DNA of 64,000 bases from an uncultured Clostridia bacterium (GTDB lineage Bacteria; Bacillota; Clostridia; TANB77; CAG-508): positions 49,946-113,945 of the forward strand of contig CAKPAW010000006.1 of NCBI GenBank assembly GCA_934133165.1, in the 5' to 3' direction. The notes beneath the pieces are model-generated. The model did not search any database, was not told the DNA's origin, and saw nothing but the letters and a program-made list of their open reading frames with translations. Within the stretch, counting starts at the first letter, position 1, and each line of letters starts with the position of its first letter. This document shows positions 51,415 through 60,897 of this stretch, in pieces. Position numbers and translations under genes: made by a program.

Positions 51415-52347
51415 ATGAATAAAAAAATTTTTTTGATAATTTTTAGTATAGCGATAGTAATAATTTTCGTGGCTTATATAGTTACTTCTACAAATAATTA
51501 TATAAAAAGCAATAGTAAGAAGATAAATGAAAAAACAGAAGAAGAAATAGAACAATTAGAAGAAAAACTAGTAGGAATGATAAATAGTTTAAATAATATA
51601 TCTTTTACAAATACAGTATTAAAGCAAACTAGTGAAAAAAGTTCGAGCACAAATTCTAACAACAATTCATTTAATAATTCTTCAGATAACTCATCAAAAG
51701 ATTCAAATAATGAACAAAATAGTCAGTCTTCAGGAAATTCTGATAATGATTCAAATAGTATTAGTTCGAAAACAGAAGAACAGGTAAAATATGAAATACA
51801 AAAGAATGATATATTGTTAATAGATTTGTCTAATATAGACTGGGAATATATAAAAGCAAATACAGAAAGTATATATAATTTGTGGGCTAACTTAATAATA
51901 GACTTACATGAATTAAATGTAAATAATCAGGATATTTTAAATTTTAGTAATACATTGGATCAGGTAACATTAAGTGTAAAACAGGAAAACAAGTATGCTT
52001 CAGTAACAAATTTAGTTAGTCTTTATTCATATTTACCAATCTATGTGAATCAATTTTTAGATGATGAAAATGACAAGAATATTTTTTTAACAAAAAATTG
52101 TGTATTAAACACATACGCATTAATTGAACAACAGAATTGGGATGAAATGAAGAAACAAACAGCAAGTGCCATAGAAAATTTTTCAAATATTATGAATAAT
52201 ATAGAAAATAATGAAAGACAAAACAAAAATAAAATTACAAAAATCTATGTTCTTTTAAATGAATTATATTCTAGTATAGACTTAAAAGATAAAGAACTGT
52301 ATTATATAAAATATAGAAATGTTATGGAAGAATTGATAAATTTCTAA
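51415..52347 (+). CDS. Membrane-anchored protein with Ser/Asn-rich linker
   Basis: A 310-residue protein with one N-terminal membrane helix (about 4-26), a coiled-coil segment, and a Ser/Asn-rich low-complexity linker (about 70-120). A helical C-terminal domain (about 130-310) faces the outside. ATG 51415 is chosen, after GAGGTG; a TTG at 51403 overlaps that site. No family recognised. It lies just upstream of the RNase P RNA. Confidence 0.65.
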   Translation: MNKKIFLIIFSIAIVIIFVAYIVTSTNNYIKSNSKKINEKTEEEIEQLEEKLVGMINSLNNISFTNTVLKQTSEKSSSTNSNNNSFNNSSDNSSKDSNNEQNSQSSGNSDNDSNSISSKTEEQVKYEIQKNDILLIDLSNIDWEYIKANTESIYNLWANLIIDLHELNVNNQDILNFSNTLDQVTLSVKQENKYASVTNLVSLYSYLPIYVNQFLDDENDKNIFLTKNCVLNTYALIEQQNWDEMKKQTASAIENFSNIMNNIENNERQNKNKITKIYVLLNELYSSIDLKDKELYYIKYRNVMEELINF

Positions 52348-52393
52348 TTTGACTTTTATTAAAAAATATATTAAAATAATAACTATGAGTAAA

Positions 52394-52722
52394 TTGAATA
52401 GTCGCGTATAGCAAGGTCGAAAGACAGCGTACGAGGAAAGTCCGGGCTCCATAGAGCAAAGATGCAAGATAACGTCTTGTGAGGGTAACCTTAAGGAAAG
52501 TGCAACAGAAAATAACCGCTTCGACGAAGTAAGGGTGAAAAGGCGAGGCAAGAGCTCACCGCTTCTATGGTGACATAGAAGGCCAGTGTAAACCCCATCT
52601 GGAGCAACACCGGGACAAGAAGGCTAAGACTGCTCGTCATCTTCTTAATCTGGTGGCTTTGAGCTACATAGTGATATGTAGAGTAGATAAATGACTATTC
52701 ACGACAGAACCCGGCTTACAGA
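52394..52722 (+). ncRNA. rnpB: RNase P RNA, bacterial type A
   Basis: The catalytic RNA that trims tRNA 5' ends. Diagnostic blocks are GAGGAAAGTCCGGGCTCC (52432-52449), GTGCAACAGAAAATAACCGC (52500-52519), AAGGGTGAAAAGGCG, and the 3' block ACAGAACCCGGCTTACAG (52704-52721) that pairs back to form P4. The P1 stem pairs GAATAGTC near 52396 with GACTATTC at 52693. The segment order fits type A rather than the Bacillus type B. Confidence 0.96.
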
Positions 52723-52740
52723 TTTACTTATAATATATGA

Positions 52741-52772
52741 AAAACACTTGGTTTTAAGCCAAGTGTTTTTTA
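52741..52772 (+). terminator. rnpB terminator
   Basis: AAAACACTTGG pairs with CCAAGTGTTTT around TTTTAAG, followed by Ts. It abuts the stop codon of the convergent RluA-family gene. Confidence 0.88.
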
Positions 52773-53664
52773 TTATAAAGATATTAAATCATCTGGAATA
52801 CTTGCAATGTAAGTTACCTCTTTATTTGCAATTGGATGAACAAAACTTATTTTGTATGAGTGCAAAGCTTGTCTTTTTATAAAATCAGTATTTCCACCAT
52901 ATAAATCATCACCTAAAAGAGGATGACCTATATGTGCCATATGAACTCTAATTTGATGAGTTCTACCAGTTTCTAAAGTACATTTAACAATAGAAATAGG
53001 TAAGCTTTCTAAATTCTTTTCTTCTAAAACTTCATAATGAGTAATAGACTCTTGTCCATTATTTGCAACACATCTTTCAATAATACTATTTTCTTTCCTA
53101 GCAATAGGAGCATTTATAGTTCCGCTTCTTGCAAGAAAAATGTCCCTCTACAATAGCAATATATTCTTTTTTAAATATATTATCTTTCATTTGTTTAATT
53201 AAGCATTCTTGTATATATTCATTTTTAGCAAAAATAACTAAACCAGAAGTATCTTTATCAATTCTATTAACAGGTCTAATTTTCTTTTGCAATCCAATTT
53301 CATCAAAATAATAACAAATACCATTAGATAAACTACCCTCATAATGAAGAATAGAAGGGTGAACAGGAATTCCATAAGGTTTATTTATAACTATGTAAGC
53401 TTCATCTTCATACACAATATCTAAAGGCATTTTAGTTTTAACAATATTTGAATTATCTTCTTTGTACGAAAAAGAAACTGAAACTTTATCATTTTCAGTT
53501 AATTTATGTGAGACATTTGCAACACTATTATTTAAAAAGATACAATTTTCTCTTTTTAATGTCACAAGAAGTCTATGAGAAATATTAAATTTAGTAAGTA
53601 AAATATCTTTTACACATTTACATTTATTTGCATCATTTGAAGTTACAATATATTCTAAATTCAT
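52773..53664 (-). pseudogene. RluA/RluD-family pseudouridine synthase, frameshifted
   Basis: The - strand frame from 53664 has an S4-like start, then PVNRIDKDTSGLVIFAK with the catalytic Asp, and stops after VEGHFSCKKRNYKCSYC. In the next frame the family's C-terminal part continues: GTINAPIARKENSIIERC, LETGRTHQIRVHMAHIGHPL, LGDDLYGG, ending at 52773. Removing one base from the five-base run at 53136-53140 restores an unbroken protein of about 296 residues. The enzyme would make pseudouridine in rRNA or tRNA. It is either inactivated or a sequence error. Confidence 0.88.
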
Positions 53665-53689
53665 AAATTACCTCATCAAATTTTCAAGA

Positions 53690-53722
53690 TTACCCCAAAA
53701 GGGCCAGGTACTTTTGGGGTAA
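53690..53722. terminator. Bidirectional hairpin between two minus-strand genes
   Basis: TTACCCCAAAAG (53690-53701) and CTTTTGGGGTAA (53711-53722) pair perfectly around GGCCAGGTA. On the - strand it ends the deaminase gene. The CCCCAAAAG arm links it to the dispersed GGGG-core repeats. Confidence 0.8.
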
Positions 53723-53727
53723 TAATT

Positions 53728-54189
53728 TTAATAAATTACTTTTTTGTCTTTTTCATATTTTTCAAAAGTAGATACGCATTTATCTCTATCAATTTGTTTT
53801 AAAGTTATTAAATCTTTTTTATTTCCTTTAAGGTATTCGTATATTAAATCATCTCGAAAACCGATTTTTGCAGCATCCTCACGCGTACATGCATAGTATA
53901 TTTCTTTTATATTAGCCCATATAATTGCAGACAAACACATAGGGCATGGTTCACATGATGTATATAATATATAATTTGACAAATCATAAGTACAAAGTTT
54001 TTCACAAGCATTACGAATAGCCATTACTTCAGCATGAGCTGTTGGATCATTGTTTTTTAATACTTGGTTATGACCAGTTGCAATAATATTTCCTTCTTTA
54101 TCTGTAATTACAGCACCAAATGGACCGCCATCATTTTTACCGATTCCATTTTCAGCTTCATTTTTAGCAATTTCCATATACTTATTCAT
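53728..54189 (-). CDS. guaD: Guanine deaminase-like CDA-family enzyme
   Basis: A 153-residue zinc-dependent deaminase with DPTAHAEVMAIRNAC (zinc His and catalytic Glu, about 48-62) and SCEPCPMCLSAIIWA (two zinc Cys, about 79-93). The whole length, including GGPFGAVITDK near the start and an aromatic-rich end, resembles the Bacillus GuaD type, which turns guanine into xanthine. Other CDA-fold deaminases share the motifs, so the substrate is likely but not certain. AAAGGATTGAT precedes the ATG on the - strand. Confidence 0.85.
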   Translation of the reverse strand: MNKYMEIAKNEAENGIGKNDGGPFGAVITDKEGNIIATGHNQVLKNNDPTAHAEVMAIRNACEKLCTYDLSNYILYTSCEPCPMCLSAIIWANIKEIYYACTREDAAKIGFRDDLIYEYLKGNKKDLITLKQIDRDKCVSTFEKYEKDKKVIY

Positions 54190-54311
54190 AAAATCAATCC
54201 TTTCTACATGAGATATTGTACCACAAAGAAATTAATATTTCTACTATTGTATAATAAGAATACATATATTATAATTCGGATATAAGATAAATATGTAAAG
54301 GAGATTTTAGT

Positions 54312-55235
54312 ATGATAGAAGAATTTAAATTTAAATCTAGTACAGGAAAAGAACTTTATGCCAAGAAGTGGTATGATGAAAATCTTAAAAATTATAAAGG
54401 TGTCGTTCAATTAGTTCATGGAATGGAAGAATTTATAGGAAGGTATGATGAGTTTGCATTGTTTTTAGCATCAAAAGGATATATGGTAGTTGGGCATGAT
54501 CATATAGGACATGGAAATAGCGTTAAAGATGATAGTGAACTTGGAAATTTTGAATGTAAAGATGCATGGTTTAGATTAGCTGAAGATATTCATATTTTAC
54601 AAAATAAAGTAGCTAAAGAATATCCTAATATTACATATATAGTAATGGGACATAGTATGGGTTCTTTACTTACTAGAACATATTTAACAATATATAATGA
54701 TAATTTATCAGGTGCTATTATAACTGGTACTAGTGGTCAAAAATATGGCTTACATTTAGGAATTTTACTTGCTTCTATTATAAAGATGTTTAAAGGCGGA
54801 GCTTACAAGAGCAAACTTTTAGAAAGATTAGTTACAGGGTCTTTTAATAATAATTTTAAACCTACAAGAACTGAGGCAGACTGGACTACAAGTGATAAAA
54901 CCAAAGTAGATGAGTACATGAAAGTTGCAAAACCAAATAGAAAATTTACAGTATATAGTTATATAGCTTTATTTAAAGGAAGCATATATCTAAACAGAAA
55001 AGATAAAATTAAAAATACTCCTAATATTCCAATACTAATATTTTCTGGTGATAAAGACCCTGTTGGAGCAAACGGCAAAGGAGTTAAAAGAGTTTATAAT
55101 ATGCTTAAAGAAGCGGGAGTAGAGAGTATTACTTTTAAACTATTTGAAAACGGAAGACACGAAATGCTTAATGAAGTTAATAGAGAAGAGGTATTTGACT
55201 TTGTGTTAGAGTGGATAGAAAATATACAGCAATAG
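54312..55235 (+). CDS. Alpha/beta hydrolase (monoacylglycerol lipase/lysophospholipase type)
   Basis: A 307-residue hydrolase. The nucleophile elbow is IVMGHSMGSLLTR (Ser about 115), the acid is in IFSGDKDPVGANG (about 244), and the His in ENGRHEMLNEVNR (about 281). VQLVHGMEEFIGRYDEFALF and GHDHIGHGNS are typical of the serine hydrolase_4 group. There is no signal peptide, so it acts in the cytoplasm, probably on lysolipids or monoglycerides. GGAG precedes the start. Confidence 0.9.
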   Translation: MIEEFKFKSSTGKELYAKKWYDENLKNYKGVVQLVHGMEEFIGRYDEFALFLASKGYMVVGHDHIGHGNSVKDDSELGNFECKDAWFRLAEDIHILQNKVAKEYPNITYIVMGHSMGSLLTRTYLTIYNDNLSGAIITGTSGQKYGLHLGILLASIIKMFKGGAYKSKLLERLVTGSFNNNFKPTRTEADWTTSDKTKVDEYMKVAKPNRKFTVYSYIALFKGSIYLNRKDKIKNTPNIPILIFSGDKDPVGANGKGVKRVYNMLKEAGVESITFKLFENGRHEMLNEVNREEVFDFVLEWIENIQQ

Positions 55236-55296
55236 TTGTATTTTTAAGAAAATTTATAAATGTGTTTTTTATTAAAGAAAAAAATGGAGTATGATA

Positions 55297-56529
55297 ATGG
55301 AAGAACAAAATTTAAAAAGATTTAATAAATTATTTCCTTGGTTTGCAGGATTATCTAGCGATCTATTATTCTGGGTAGCAATTGATACATTATTTTTAAC
55401 AGTAGTAAAAAAGTTTACTGCATCACAAATAGTTTCTTTGACATCTATATCATTAATAGCTTGTATTTTATTACAAGTACCTTTGCTTAATATAATTAAA
55501 AAAAATGGTAATACAAAATCAGTTAGGCTTGGTTCAATGTTTTTATTGTTATCGAGTATTCTACTAACATTTGGTACAGATTATATTATAATAGTTATAG
55601 GAAAAATATGTTATGAAACAGCTTTCACTTTCCAAAATATGATAAATGCAGTTTTAAGAAATAATTTAGAGCTTCAAGGCAAAACAAATGAATATATAAA
55701 ATATAGAACAAATGCTAATACCATATATGCTGTAGTTACAATGATAATATCATTTGTTGCTAGTATTATGTTTAATATAAATAATTATTTACCAATGATA
55801 GGTTGTATTATTTTCTGTTTAATTTGTTTTATTTTATCTTTTTATATGATTGATTATTCAAATAATGATTGTGTTAAGGTTACAAATTATGAAAAAAATA
55901 AAGACAAGCCTAGAAAAATAAGTTACTCAAAAATTGTATTGTGTATAATAATATCCTATGGTTTATTTTATCCTATAGTAAATTCTGGACAATCTAATGG
56001 TAAATTATTTATACAACAAGAATTATTAAAGAATTTTAATGTAGAAAAGACTGCGTTAATAATAGGTGTAATAATGTGTGTATCAAGAATAGTGAGAGTA
56101 ATTTCAAATATTTCATTTAATAAAATACATAAAAAATATGAAGATAAAGTAGGATTTTTATTATCATTCTTATTATCTTTATCTCTTTGCTTAATGGTAG
56201 CAGGATCTTTAATTACATATTTAATTATTTTAAAAATCTTAATTATGAGTTTAGGATATATTATAATTTTATTTATAAGAGATCCTTTTAGAGTTTATAT
56301 ACAAGATTTAGCATTGAAAAATGTAGAAAAAGAACAACAACAATCATTACTTACTATACTAGATTTATCAAGGAAAATTATAAGAGCAATTTTGAGTTTA
56401 AGTTTTACAGCAATTTTAGTTGATAACCCAATGATTGTAGTAATATCTATATTAGTTGGATTATCAATTATCGAAATATTAATTAGCATTTATTTGTATA
56501 AATTAATTAAAAAGAATTCTATAAAGTAG
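55297..56529 (+). CDS. MFS-type membrane transporter
   Basis: A 410-residue protein with about twelve membrane helices and a basic central loop (about 190-212), the layout of the major facilitator superfamily. ATG 55297 is chosen over 55291 because of the spacing to GGAG. No substrate motif is readable. It lies 61 bases after the hydrolase gene, possibly co-transcribed. Confidence 0.7.
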   Translation: MEEQNLKRFNKLFPWFAGLSSDLLFWVAIDTLFLTVVKKFTASQIVSLTSISLIACILLQVPLLNIIKKNGNTKSVRLGSMFLLLSSILLTFGTDYIIIVIGKICYETAFTFQNMINAVLRNNLELQGKTNEYIKYRTNANTIYAVVTMIISFVASIMFNINNYLPMIGCIIFCLICFILSFYMIDYSNNDCVKVTNYEKNKDKPRKISYSKIVLCIIISYGLFYPIVNSGQSNGKLFIQQELLKNFNVEKTALIIGVIMCVSRIVRVISNISFNKIHKKYEDKVGFLLSFLLSLSLCLMVAGSLITYLIILKILIMSLGYIIILFIRDPFRVYIQDLALKNVEKEQQQSLLTILDLSRKIIRAILSLSFTAILVDNPMIVVISILVGLSIIEILISIYLYKLIKKNSIK

Positions 56530-56696
56530 TTACAAAAATAGAATACAGAAATAATTATTGAAATTAACATAAAAGTATGATATATTATTATTGTTAAAGT
56601 AAGGTTAATGAACCTTTAGTTGTATTTTTTAGCATATTTAGTCAGGAAAATATGTCTGAAAAAATTTTTTCTTATATTATAGAAAGGAGCAATGAT

Positions 56697-57245
56697 ATGC
56701 AGATTATTAAACTATTGGCAGTAACTGGTTATTATCAGTATGGCAACAACTTCGACTTTGGCGAAGAGAAATCCTGGAGAGGGACAGTATTATTGCGGGA
56801 AGATTTAACTTTTGAAGGCATTGTTGTTGACAATTCTGCCACAACTAATTTTGACCGCTTAATTTCCGGAACCTTAGTAGAATACAACGGAACTTCTCTC
56901 ATCAAATTTTCTAACCATGGATTTGATCCGTGCAGTTTCTTTGGAATCTCCACTGGTAAAGAAATTATTGGTAGCTGGGCTGCTTATGATCATCATACTG
57001 CCCATGATATGGGAAGATCTAAAATTATTCTTACAGAGATTCCTATGGATGAATCCACGGTGGCAGATATTACTTCCAGAATTGAAGTGTTTAAAAAGGA
57101 AATGGATTATTTTTCAGAGAGGCTATATGATGAGCTTATTAAAAACATGAGCCTTACCGTTGAAGAATTTATTCATAACCTGGAAGAAAACAAGGAAGGC
57201 ATTGAAAGAGAGATAGGCGGTACTTTCAAAAAACTTGAACTCTAA
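56697..57245 (+). CDS. Unidentified protein with atypical base composition
   Basis: A 182-residue protein. The first part (1-115) looks beta-rich (WRGTVLLREDLTFEGIVVDN and GTLVEYNGTSLIKFSNHG), the end is a coiled coil (about 130-182). ATG 56697 is chosen after AAAGGAGC. Codons are clearly richer in G and C than in flanking genes, which suggests recent acquisition. No family recognised; a terminator follows. Confidence 0.65.
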   Translation: MQIIKLLAVTGYYQYGNNFDFGEEKSWRGTVLLREDLTFEGIVVDNSATTNFDRLISGTLVEYNGTSLIKFSNHGFDPCSFFGISTGKEIIGSWAAYDHHTAHDMGRSKIILTEIPMDESTVADITSRIEVFKKEMDYFSERLYDELIKNMSLTVEEFIHNLEENKEGIEREIGGTFKKLEL

Positions 57246-57270
57246 ATAACACACATAAATCCTGACTTAG

Positions 57271-57303
57271 AAGAAGCTGAATTTAATGTTTCAGCTTCTT
57301 TTG
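57271..57303 (+). terminator. Intrinsic terminator
   Basis: AAGAAGCTGAA pairs with TTTCAGCTTCTT, followed by TTGA. A second weaker stem, AGAATAG (57341-57347) with CTATTCT, followed by five Ts, lies just downstream. Confidence 0.75.
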
Positions 57304-57402
57304 AGTATAATTATATAAAAAACAAGTTTGATTTAAGAAGAGAATAGTCAAAAAGGCTATTCTTTTTACAAAAAACAATTATCGAAAAACAATAAAAAAA
57401 TA

Positions 57403-57431
57403 TTGACAAACATAAATAGATAATATATACT
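57403..57431 (+). promoter_or_regulatory. Sigma-A promoter of the DUF2975 operon
   Basis: TTGACA (57403-57408), 17-base spacer, TATACT (57426-57431), 27 bases before the start codon. Confidence 0.82.
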
Positions 57432-57458
57432 TATGCAAAATAAAGGAGGAATTTAATA

Positions 57459-57974
57459 ATGAAAATTTTGGGAGAAAAAAGTTTATCATCAAAGGTTATA
57501 GTAGGACTTAACATACTTTTTACTGCAATAAGTATTGTTGATATAGTAGTATTAAGCATAATAATAAAAATAGTAACTCATATCACTTCTGGAGAAGATA
57601 TACAAAACAATATATCTGATTTATTATTCTTTATTATGATTATAAGTACAGGAATAATAGCATTATTTATTATCTATCAATTTATTAAAATTTTTAAGAA
57701 ATTAAAAAGAGATATATTATTCTGCGAAGATAATGCAAAAAGTTTAAATGTAGTTAGTTATAGTTGCTTTGTAATAAGTGCTTTATATTTAGTCATAGCA
57801 ATATTTATATTTTCAATAATGAAAAATTTAACAAGAGAATTTATACACTATATATTTGCTTTTTCAATAATGTTAATGATTATATTTGTTGTTTCTGGAG
57901 TAGGAATAAAAATACTTAACGAAATATATAAAAAAGCTATTGAATATAAAGAAGAAAATGATTTTACAATATAG
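57459..57974 (+). CDS. DUF2975-type membrane protein
   Basis: A 171-residue protein with four membrane helices (about 12-37, 52-76, 98-120, 130-152). Length, helix number and the XRE regulator that follows fit the DUF2975/YozG pairing of Firmicutes. The function of the family is not known to me; a sensing role with the regulator is inferred. AAAGGAGG precedes the start. Confidence 0.78.
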   Translation: MKILGEKSLSSKVIVGLNILFTAISIVDIVVLSIIIKIVTHITSGEDIQNNISDLLFFIMIISTGIIALFIIYQFIKIFKKLKRDILFCEDNAKSLNVVSYSCFVISALYLVIAIFIFSIMKNLTREFIHYIFAFSIMLMIIFVVSGVGIKILNEIYKKAIEYKEENDFTI

Positions 57975-57990
57975 ATGGGAGGAAGAAAAA

Positions 57991-58194
57991 ATGCCAATTA
58001 TTGTTAATGTAGATGTAATGTTAGCAAAAAGAAAAATGACATCTGGAGAACTTGCTGAAAAGGTTGGAATAACTCCTGCGAATCTTTCAATATTAAAAAC
58101 AAATAAAGCAAAAGCAATAAGATTTTCAACATTAGAAAAGATTTGCGAAGTTTTAGACTGTAAGCCAGGAGATATATTAGATTACGAAAAATAA
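57991..58194 (+). CDS. XRE/Cro-family regulator (YozG-like)
   Basis: A 67-residue helix-turn-helix protein, VDVMLAKRKMTSGELAEKVG then ITPANLSILKTNKAKAIRFS and a CEVLDCKPGDILDY ending, which is the short YozG-like XRE type. ATG 57991 is chosen after GGGAGGAAG. It probably controls its own operon with the membrane protein before it and the large membrane protein after it. Confidence 0.9.
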   Translation: MPIIVNVDVMLAKRKMTSGELAEKVGITPANLSILKTNKAKAIRFSTLEKICEVLDCKPGDILDYEK

Positions 58195-58209
58195 AGGAGA
58201 AATATTAAT

Positions 58210-60750
58210 ATGGAGATTTTAGGAAGTATTATATTATCAATAGTTCAATCAATTTTATTTTATGGTAAAGAAATAGGCATTTCAATGTTACTATTTGAAA
58301 TAATATGTAATGGAATTATATATTACATACTTAATAAGAAAAATAAAATACAAAATAAAAATGGAATATTACTTATGGTACCAATACTTTTATTAAGTAG
58401 TACATATTTCATTTTTGCAAATACCACATTTTATATTGTTAATATATTTGTAATTTTAGTACTTAATTTAATTATGTATGAAATTTTAGTAAACAAAAAA
58501 GATTATTTAACAAACTATTTATATAAAACTTTTGAGTTAATAACAAACACAATTATGAGGTATAAAGAAGGAGTTGAACTTACTAAGAGAGCATCAAGAA
58601 AGATAGTAACAAAAAATGAAAATATAAATAAAGAAAATATCAAGAAAGTTGCTATATCCGTACTAATAGTATTTGTGGTTGTAGGAATTGTTTTATTCTT
58701 ATTAGCATCAGCAGATATAATTTTTGCAAATTTATTTTCTGGTATAGGAAATCTGTTAGAAAATATAAATGTTGGAACTACATTTAATATTATATTAAGA
58801 ATAGCAATTATAATTATTATATATTTATTGTTTCTAAGTTTATTTTTAAGTATTCAAAAGAAAAATAGAAAAGAAGAAAGAAAAATAAAGGAAAGTAGTG
58901 GAAAATATAATTTTACAATAAAGTTACTTTTAATAGTATTAAATATAGTGTACTTGGTATTTTGTTTTATTCAAATACAATCTTTATTTGCTAAAGTAAA
59001 TATAAGTAATTCATTTGATTATGCAACTTATGCAAGAACAGGATTCTTTCAACTTATGTTTGTTTCATTTATAAACTTCGGACTTATATTAATATCTAAT
59101 AGATATTATGAGAAAGAAGAAAAAATAGTAAAAATATCAAATCTGCTATTGGTACTGTTTACTATTATAATAGCAATATCGGCAATGTATAGAATGTATA
59201 TGTATGAAACAGAATTTGGATTAACATATTTAAGAACTTTTGTTTATGTAATATTAATTACAGAGATAATTGCATTTATTCCAACGGTAGTATATATATA
59301 TAACAAAAAATTTGATCTTATGAAATGGTACTTTATAGTAGGAATTTTTGCATATTGTATAGCTAATTATATGAATATAGAAGGGGTTATTATAAGCAAA
59401 AATATTAATAGAAACAATATACACCCAATAGACTATGAATATATATCTAATATTGCTAGTGAAGATAGCTATCAAATTTTAGAAGGAAGATTAAGTAAAG
59501 AAGATATAACTGCAGAAGAAAAGCTAGATATTCTAGAAATTTTATTAAATATAGCAAGTAATAATAAAGATTTAAGTTGGCAAGAATTTAATATTTCGAA
59601 ATATAAATTACAAAAAAGAAAAGTTAACATACAAGAATTGAATAAGGAAATAGAAAAGAATAAAAAATATTACAATTCTACAAGTGAAGATAATATAGAT
59701 ACCTGGAAATCTGATTATGAAACAATATATGCATCTGAACAATTAAAAAAATATGAAAAAGATTTTAACACATCAGAAATAAATGGATTTATAATATCAA
59801 CTAATACATATACAAAGCCAAGTGAAATAGATTTAGAACAAGTATTTTACAATGGTGCAGGGTTTAACAATGAAGTATCAAAAGAGGAACTAGAAGAATA
59901 TAAAAAAATTAGAGATTATTATGAAACTGATATAGTTAAAATTACAACAAAACAGGCAGAAAAAGTGTATTATGATAATACAGGAGAAAAATTAGAAAAT
60001 TTAAAAGAAAGACTAAAAAATTGGACATATATAGAAAAATATGATGCTTATTATAAAGAAAATTCAGATATAAACTTTGAAGAAGTATATTGTATAAAAG
60101 GAATAATGGATAAACAAAATAAGGTATTGAAAATACAATTAAACAATAATAGAATAATTTCTATAAAAATGGATTATGACCAGGGAACACATTATATTAT
60201 TTCAAATACAAATAATGAGAATTTAGTATCAGAAAATAAAGGTATAGAAGCGGCTTCAAACATCTTATATAAAAAGAAAATAGATGAAAATACTATTTTT
60301 AGAGTTAAAAACTTAGGAGCAATACTAGCTCAAAGATCAGTAATAGATATAGAAAAATCAACAGATGGGGGAAAGACATATATAAGTCAAACAAAAGAAA
60401 GTATTACAATACATAATGGAGCAGAATTTATGTTTATAAATGAAAAGATAGGATTTATTAATGACCCAGGACTTGCAGGAACAGGAGGAGAAAATAAAGG
60501 TTTTTTAGTTACTACAGATGGAGGAAAAACATTCAATGATGCTAATATTATACATCCAGATAATATAGAAGAAAAAAATTTACTTGTAAAAGGAGTTCCA
60601 TATATTGAGGACGGAAAGCTAAAAGTAGTAATATATACTTTAAATCATAGAAAAAGTCCTGAAAGAACATATTATGAATTTACTTCAAATGATAATGGAG
60701 TAACGTGGGAGTTTTATAAAAAGAAAGAAAATATAGAAAGAAAACTTTAG
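58210..60750 (+). CDS. DUF4153/DUF4173-like membrane protein fused to an Asp-box domain
   Basis: An 846-residue protein. The first 400 residues have about ten membrane helices and the TYARTGFFQLMFVSFINFGL motif of DUF4153/DUF4173 proteins. Then comes a long charged, helical region (about 400-680) and a C-terminal part (about 690-846) with Asp-box repeats STDGGKTY, TTDGGKTF and SNDNGVTWEF, as in sialidase-like beta propellers. Such boxes are structural and often face the outside. The combination suggests an exported binding or sensing domain on a membrane base. AAGGAG precedes it; it is the third gene of the DUF2975-XRE operon. Confidence 0.75.
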   Translation: MEILGSIILSIVQSILFYGKEIGISMLLFEIICNGIIYYILNKKNKIQNKNGILLMVPILLLSSTYFIFANTTFYIVNIFVILVLNLIMYEILVNKKDYLTNYLYKTFELITNTIMRYKEGVELTKRASRKIVTKNENINKENIKKVAISVLIVFVVVGIVLFLLASADIIFANLFSGIGNLLENINVGTTFNIILRIAIIIIIYLLFLSLFLSIQKKNRKEERKIKESSGKYNFTIKLLLIVLNIVYLVFCFIQIQSLFAKVNISNSFDYATYARTGFFQLMFVSFINFGLILISNRYYEKEEKIVKISNLLLVLFTIIIAISAMYRMYMYETEFGLTYLRTFVYVILITEIIAFIPTVVYIYNKKFDLMKWYFIVGIFAYCIANYMNIEGVIISKNINRNNIHPIDYEYISNIASEDSYQILEGRLSKEDITAEEKLDILEILLNIASNNKDLSWQEFNISKYKLQKRKVNIQELNKEIEKNKKYYNSTSEDNIDTWKSDYETIYASEQLKKYEKDFNTSEINGFIISTNTYTKPSEIDLEQVFYNGAGFNNEVSKEELEEYKKIRDYYETDIVKITTKQAEKVYYDNTGEKLENLKERLKNWTYIEKYDAYYKENSDINFEEVYCIKGIMDKQNKVLKIQLNNNRIISIKMDYDQGTHYIISNTNNENLVSENKGIEAASNILYKKKIDENTIFRVKNLGAILAQRSVIDIEKSTDGGKTYISQTKESITIHNGAEFMFINEKIGFINDPGLAGTGGENKGFLVTTDGGKTFNDANIIHPDNIEEKNLLVKGVPYIEDGKLKVVIYTLNHRKSPERTYYEFTSNDNGVTWEFYKKKENIERKL

Positions 60751-60786
60751 GAATATCCTTGCCAAAGTAGGAACTTAAAAAAGAAA

Positions 60787-60822
60787 TGTATGGTAATCTT
60801 TAAGGTTACCATATTTTTTTCT
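60787..60822 (+). terminator. Intrinsic terminator
   Basis: TATGGTAA pairs with TTACCATA around TCTTTAAGG, followed by TTTTTTT. Confidence 0.82.
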
Positions 60823-60897
60823 ATTTAATTAGTGCAATCGCAATAAATCACATTTCCTAGAACAAATCATATTATAATACAAGGGGAGTGAAGAAAA

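Noticed and set aside
52691..52882. 63-residue open frame starting inside rnpB
   Set aside because: It covers the 3' end of RNase P RNA, its terminator and the antisense of the RluA-family gene.
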